A DNA stretch of 64,000 nt from Clostridium formicaceticum (GTDB lineage Bacteria > Bacillota > Clostridia > Peptostreptococcales > Natronincolaceae). A program made the translations under genes and the position numbers. Below, one piece after another: positions 61,688 through 64,000 of the stretch; the first letter of the stretch is position 1, and the number at the start of each line of letters is the position of its first letter. Below the pieces are notes generated by a model that worked only from the letters and a program-made list of their open reading frames with translations, did not search any database and was not told where the DNA came from. The stretch is taken from the NCBI RefSeq assembly GCF_001854185.1, contig NZ_CP017603.1, positions 1,240,001 through 1,304,000 on the forward strand, written 5' to 3'.

Positions 61688-62064
61688 TACTTATAGCAGG
61701 TATATTGTCGGCACTGGTTGCTTATTTATGTAATAAGATCATATTAAAATCCTTTCAAGACGAAGGTCTCACAGTATTAGTACCTTTATTAGAGGAAATG
61801 GCGAAAACCACCTTTGCCTTTTCCCTTAAAACCAGTATTATAGGAACCCATTTTATTTTTGGCTGTATAGAAGGAATTTACGATATTTTTACCTCATCAA
61901 AAAAAATAGGAAAGTGGGCTGCTGTGGCTAGTATTTTAAGCCATAGCTTTTTTGGCATGATTACTTATCTAACCTATACAAAAACAAACATTAGTTTTAT
62001 AGCAATTTTGGTATCTTGGATATTCCATAGTGGATGGAATTGGTATGTAGTTAAAAAATTGTAA
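61684..62064 (+). CDS. Small PrsW-like integral membrane protein, possible protease
   Basis: A 126-residue protein with about four hydrophobic segments. Its conserved-looking polar residues sit as in PrsW-type glutamic membrane proteases: E37-E38-x-x-K41 (LLEEMAKT), F59-x-x-x-E63 (FGCIEG), H87 (ILSHSFFG) and H115-x-x-x-N119 (FHSGWN). It is about half the size of typical PrsW. Position between pth and mfd is where B. subtilis has fin (yabK). It is translationally coupled to pth and 15 bp before mfd. PrsW-like is inferred from the motif pattern; catalysis is unproven. Confidence 0.6.
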   Translation: MILIAGILSALVAYLCNKIILKSFQDEGLTVLVPLLEEMAKTTFAFSLKTSIIGTHFIFGCIEGIYDIFTSSKKIGKWAAVASILSHSFFGMITYLTYTKTNISFIAILVSWIFHSGWNWYVVKKL

Positions 62065-62079
62065 AAGCAGGTGCAAAAT

Positions 62080-64000
62080 ATGAAAAAGAATGTAGTATTA
62101 TCACCTTTAGAAAACTCATTGCAATATCTACAGTTAGCACAAACCTTGAGGGAAGAAAAATCTTCGGTAAGCCTTCATGGGTTAGATGATTCTCAACGGG
62201 GGCATGTTGCTTATGGGCTATATAAAGGACTAAGGCGACAGCTTTGTCTGCTGACCTATAGTGAAATAGAAGCACAACAAATTTATCAAGATTTAAAGTT
62301 TTATGTTGAAGATCAAGCCATTTTCTTTCCTACAAAGGATATTGTATTTTATGATGTAGAAGCCACCAGCGAAGAGGTTAGTGAAGAAAGAATAAAGGCT
62401 TTGAATAAGTTAGTAGGGGGGGAAGCTTGCATTGTAGTAGCATCTATTGATGCACTATTATTAAAACTTACTCCTGTAGATATCTATAAAAAATATCAAC
62501 TAGCTTTTACCGTGGGACAACGTATTCACCTCCAGCAGGTGACAGAAAACTTTATTTTGCAGGATTATGAAAGAGTAGAAAGAGTAGACACAAAGGGACA
62601 GTTCAGTATTCGAGGGGGAATTATTGATATTTTTCCTCCAGCAGAAGAAAATCCTATTCGTATCGAACTGTTCGATGATGAAGTAGACTCAATTCGGTAC
62701 TTTGAAGTAGAAACACAAAAATCTATAGAAAAAATTGAAAAAATAACAGTTTATCCAGCTAAAGAAATTATTATAGAAGTCAATCACCACGAAAAAACAG
62801 TACCTCAACTATCACAGGAACTAAAAAACACCTTAAAAAAACTAGACCCTGCTGCGGGAGAAAAGCTGCAGGGAAAAATAGCGGAGGCAGTGGAAAGACT
62901 TTCTAACCTTGGAAGATTTAAAGGAATTCAGAAGTTTTTACCCTATATCTATGAAAAAGCAGCTTCTTTGATAGACTATTTTCAGGAGGAAGCTATTGTT
63001 ATTGTAGACGAACCGGATCGAGGAAAGGAAAAGATAAAAGGATATCTAGAGGAGTTCAGGGAAAACTTTAAAACCCTCTTAGAAAGAGGAGAAGTATTAC
63101 CTAATCAAGCACACCTTTTGTTTAACTATGAAGAAATTATTAAAAGATTAAAAGACCGATCTTTGGTGACTTCCAGTCTTCTACCCAAAAATCATCCAGA
63201 TTTACAGCCTAAAAAAATTATTAATTTTATCTCTAGACCAGTTCAATCTTTTTATGGTAAAATGAATCATTTTGTAAAAGAAATAAGTTCACTGCAACAA
63301 AAAGGTTATGAAATTCGAATTGTGACAACTACAAAGGAAAAGGCAATGAAATTGCTGGAGTTATTAAGGGAAGAAGAGGTGTTAACAGAGTTTTTTGTAA
63401 AAGACGATGCTAAGGCGTCTCATAAGGGTAAAGTAGTCATTCTTCAAGGAAACCTTCATCGGGGTTTTGAATATGTAGATATAAAATATATCCTTTTCAC
63501 TGACTATGAAATCTACGGGGCGTATAAAAAGAAAAAGCAAAAGATAAAGAGGAAGGATACTTCCCCTATAAAGTCTTTTATAGACCTTCAGGTAGGGGAT
63601 TATGTGGTTCATGAGGGGCATGGTATAGGAAAATATATAGGTATCGAAGAATTAAAGGTGGAGGGCGTAAAAAAGGATTATTTAAAAATTCGTTACTCCG
63701 GAGAAGATAATCTTTATCTTCCTACCGATCAGATGGATTTAATTCAAAAATATATAGGTGCTGATGATAAAGCACCAAAGCTCAACAAATTAGGAGGCAC
63801 AGAATGGGTTAAAACGAAGGCAAAGGCAAAAAAAGCCATCGAGGATATGGCTAAGGATCTCTTAAAGCTTTATGCTGAAAGAGAAAAAAGCAAAGGCTAT
63901 GCCTTCTCAAGGGATACCGATTGGCAAAAACAATTTGAATATTTATTTCCCTATGAAGAAACCCCGGATCAGATAAGGTGTATAGAAGAAATGAAAAAAG
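62080..64000 (+). CDS. mfd: Transcription-repair coupling factor Mfd, 5' part
   Basis: Open from ATG 62080 (AGGTG upstream) to the right edge, about 640 codons of a protein normally near 1150-1180. Present are the UvrB-homology region (QFSIRGGIIDIFPPAEENPI), the linker and the RNA-polymerase-interacting domain (DYVVHEGHGIGKYIGIEELK). The start of the translocase module follows (FPYEETPDQIRCIEEMKK). The helicase motifs proper lie beyond the window. It removes stalled RNA polymerase and recruits UvrA. Confidence 0.96.
   Translation, partial: MKKNVVLSPLENSLQYLQLAQTLREEKSSVSLHGLDDSQRGHVAYGLYKGLRRQLCLLTYSEIEAQQIYQDLKFYVEDQAIFFPTKDIVFYDVEATSEEVSEERIKALNKLVGGEACIVVASIDALLLKLTPVDIYKKYQLAFTVGQRIHLQQVTENFILQDYERVERVDTKGQFSIRGGIIDIFPPAEENPIRIELFDDEVDSIRYFEVETQKSIEKIEKITVYPAKEIIIEVNHHEKTVPQLSQELKNTLKKLDPAAGEKLQGKIAEAVERLSNLGRFKGIQKFLPYIYEKAASLIDYFQEEAIVIVDEPDRGKEKIKGYLEEFRENFKTLLERGEVLPNQAHLLFNYEEIIKRLKDRSLVTSSLLPKNHPDLQPKKIINFISRPVQSFYGKMNHFVKEISSLQQKGYEIRIVTTTKEKAMKLLELLREEEVLTEFFVKDDAKASHKGKVVILQGNLHRGFEYVDIKYILFTDYEIYGAYKKKKQKIKRKDTSPIKSFIDLQVGDYVVHEGHGIGKYIGIEELKVEGVKKDYLKIRYSGEDNLYLPTDQMDLIQKYIGADDKAPKLNKLGGTEWVKTKAKAKKAIEDMAKDLLKLYAEREKSKGYAFSRDTDWQKQFEYLFPYEETPDQIRCIEEMKK

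Noticed and set aside
1-64000. CRISPR array, prophage, insertion sequence, toxin-antitoxin or restriction system
   Set aside because: No regularly spaced repeats, transposase, integrase, phage, nuclease-methylase or toxin signatures were seen on either strand; all large frames belong to recognisable housekeeping, cofactor, wall or sporulation genes.

Overview
This AT-rich 64 kb window looks like the chromosome of a low-GC, endospore-forming, anaerobic Firmicute of the class Clostridia. The evidence is sporulation genes (gin/csfB, spmAB, ytrHI, spoVG, cotH), the anaerobic (CbiX/CbiG/CbiD) cobalamin route, purine-rich Shine-Dalgarno sites with frequent GTG/TTG starts, and gene order shared with the Bacillus subtilis origin-proximal region. 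The resemblance to Alkaliphilus/Natronincola-like clostridia is an impression from protein style, not a demonstrated assignment. I see no rRNA, tRNA, CRISPR array, phage or transposase gene.

Layout. (1) 1-2468: the 5' part of mltG on the minus strand, a ThiF/MoeB-type activating enzyme and a TVP38-type membrane protein. (2) 2521-20949: one long tetrapyrrole/cobalamin cluster. It starts with a sigma-A-like promoter, an adenosylcobalamin riboswitch and an intrinsic terminator. Genes follow for every step from glutamyl-tRNA to uroporphyrinogen III (hemA, hemL, hemB, hemC, cobA-hemD), precorrin-2 oxidation and cobalt insertion (sirC, cbiX), the corrin ring (cbiL, H, F, G, D, J, E, T, C) and a,c-amidation (cbiA). 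Side-chain and salvage genes are included too (pduX, cblT, cblS). The late genes cbiP, cbiB, cobU, cobS and cobT and an adenosyltransferase are not in the window, and no heme-branch gene is seen. (3) 21126-29466: small sporulation-type ORFs, then gin, a YaaO-like decarboxylase, tmk, darA, holB, ricT, a thioredoxin-like lipoprotein, trmN6, rsmI and abrB. This is the B. subtilis csfB-to-abrB order with changes. (4) 29749-41864: a CCA-type nucleotidyltransferase, pncB (minus), spmAB, metG with a methionine T-box, tatD, a secreted protein, a YabE/RpfB-type 3D protein, rnmV and ksgA. (5) 41959-56755: a block not part of the B. subtilis order, with an unknown KE-rich protein, a CaCA exchanger, a rhodanese, ytrHI, a coat-like protein, a GltD-like oxidoreductase, abgT plus an M20 peptidase, a second decarboxylase, an LCP ligase, cotH and murC. 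(6) 57108-64000: purR, spoVG, glmU, prs, pth, a small PrsW-like membrane protein and the 5' part of mfd, again close to B. subtilis order.

The most notable unexplained structure is a family of at least seven intergenic, nested palindromic repeats of about 80-130 bp, with TATAGA...TCTATA-type ends. Two copies share 61 identical bases in opposite orientation, and other copies carry internal deletions or chimeric arms. They look like a miniature mobile or RNA-structured element.

Regulatory signals that can be read directly include a perfect sigma-H consensus upstream of spoVG, a sigma-A promoter followed by tandem Spo0A-box-like sites in front of abrB, the cobalamin riboswitch, the Met T-box and many intrinsic terminators.
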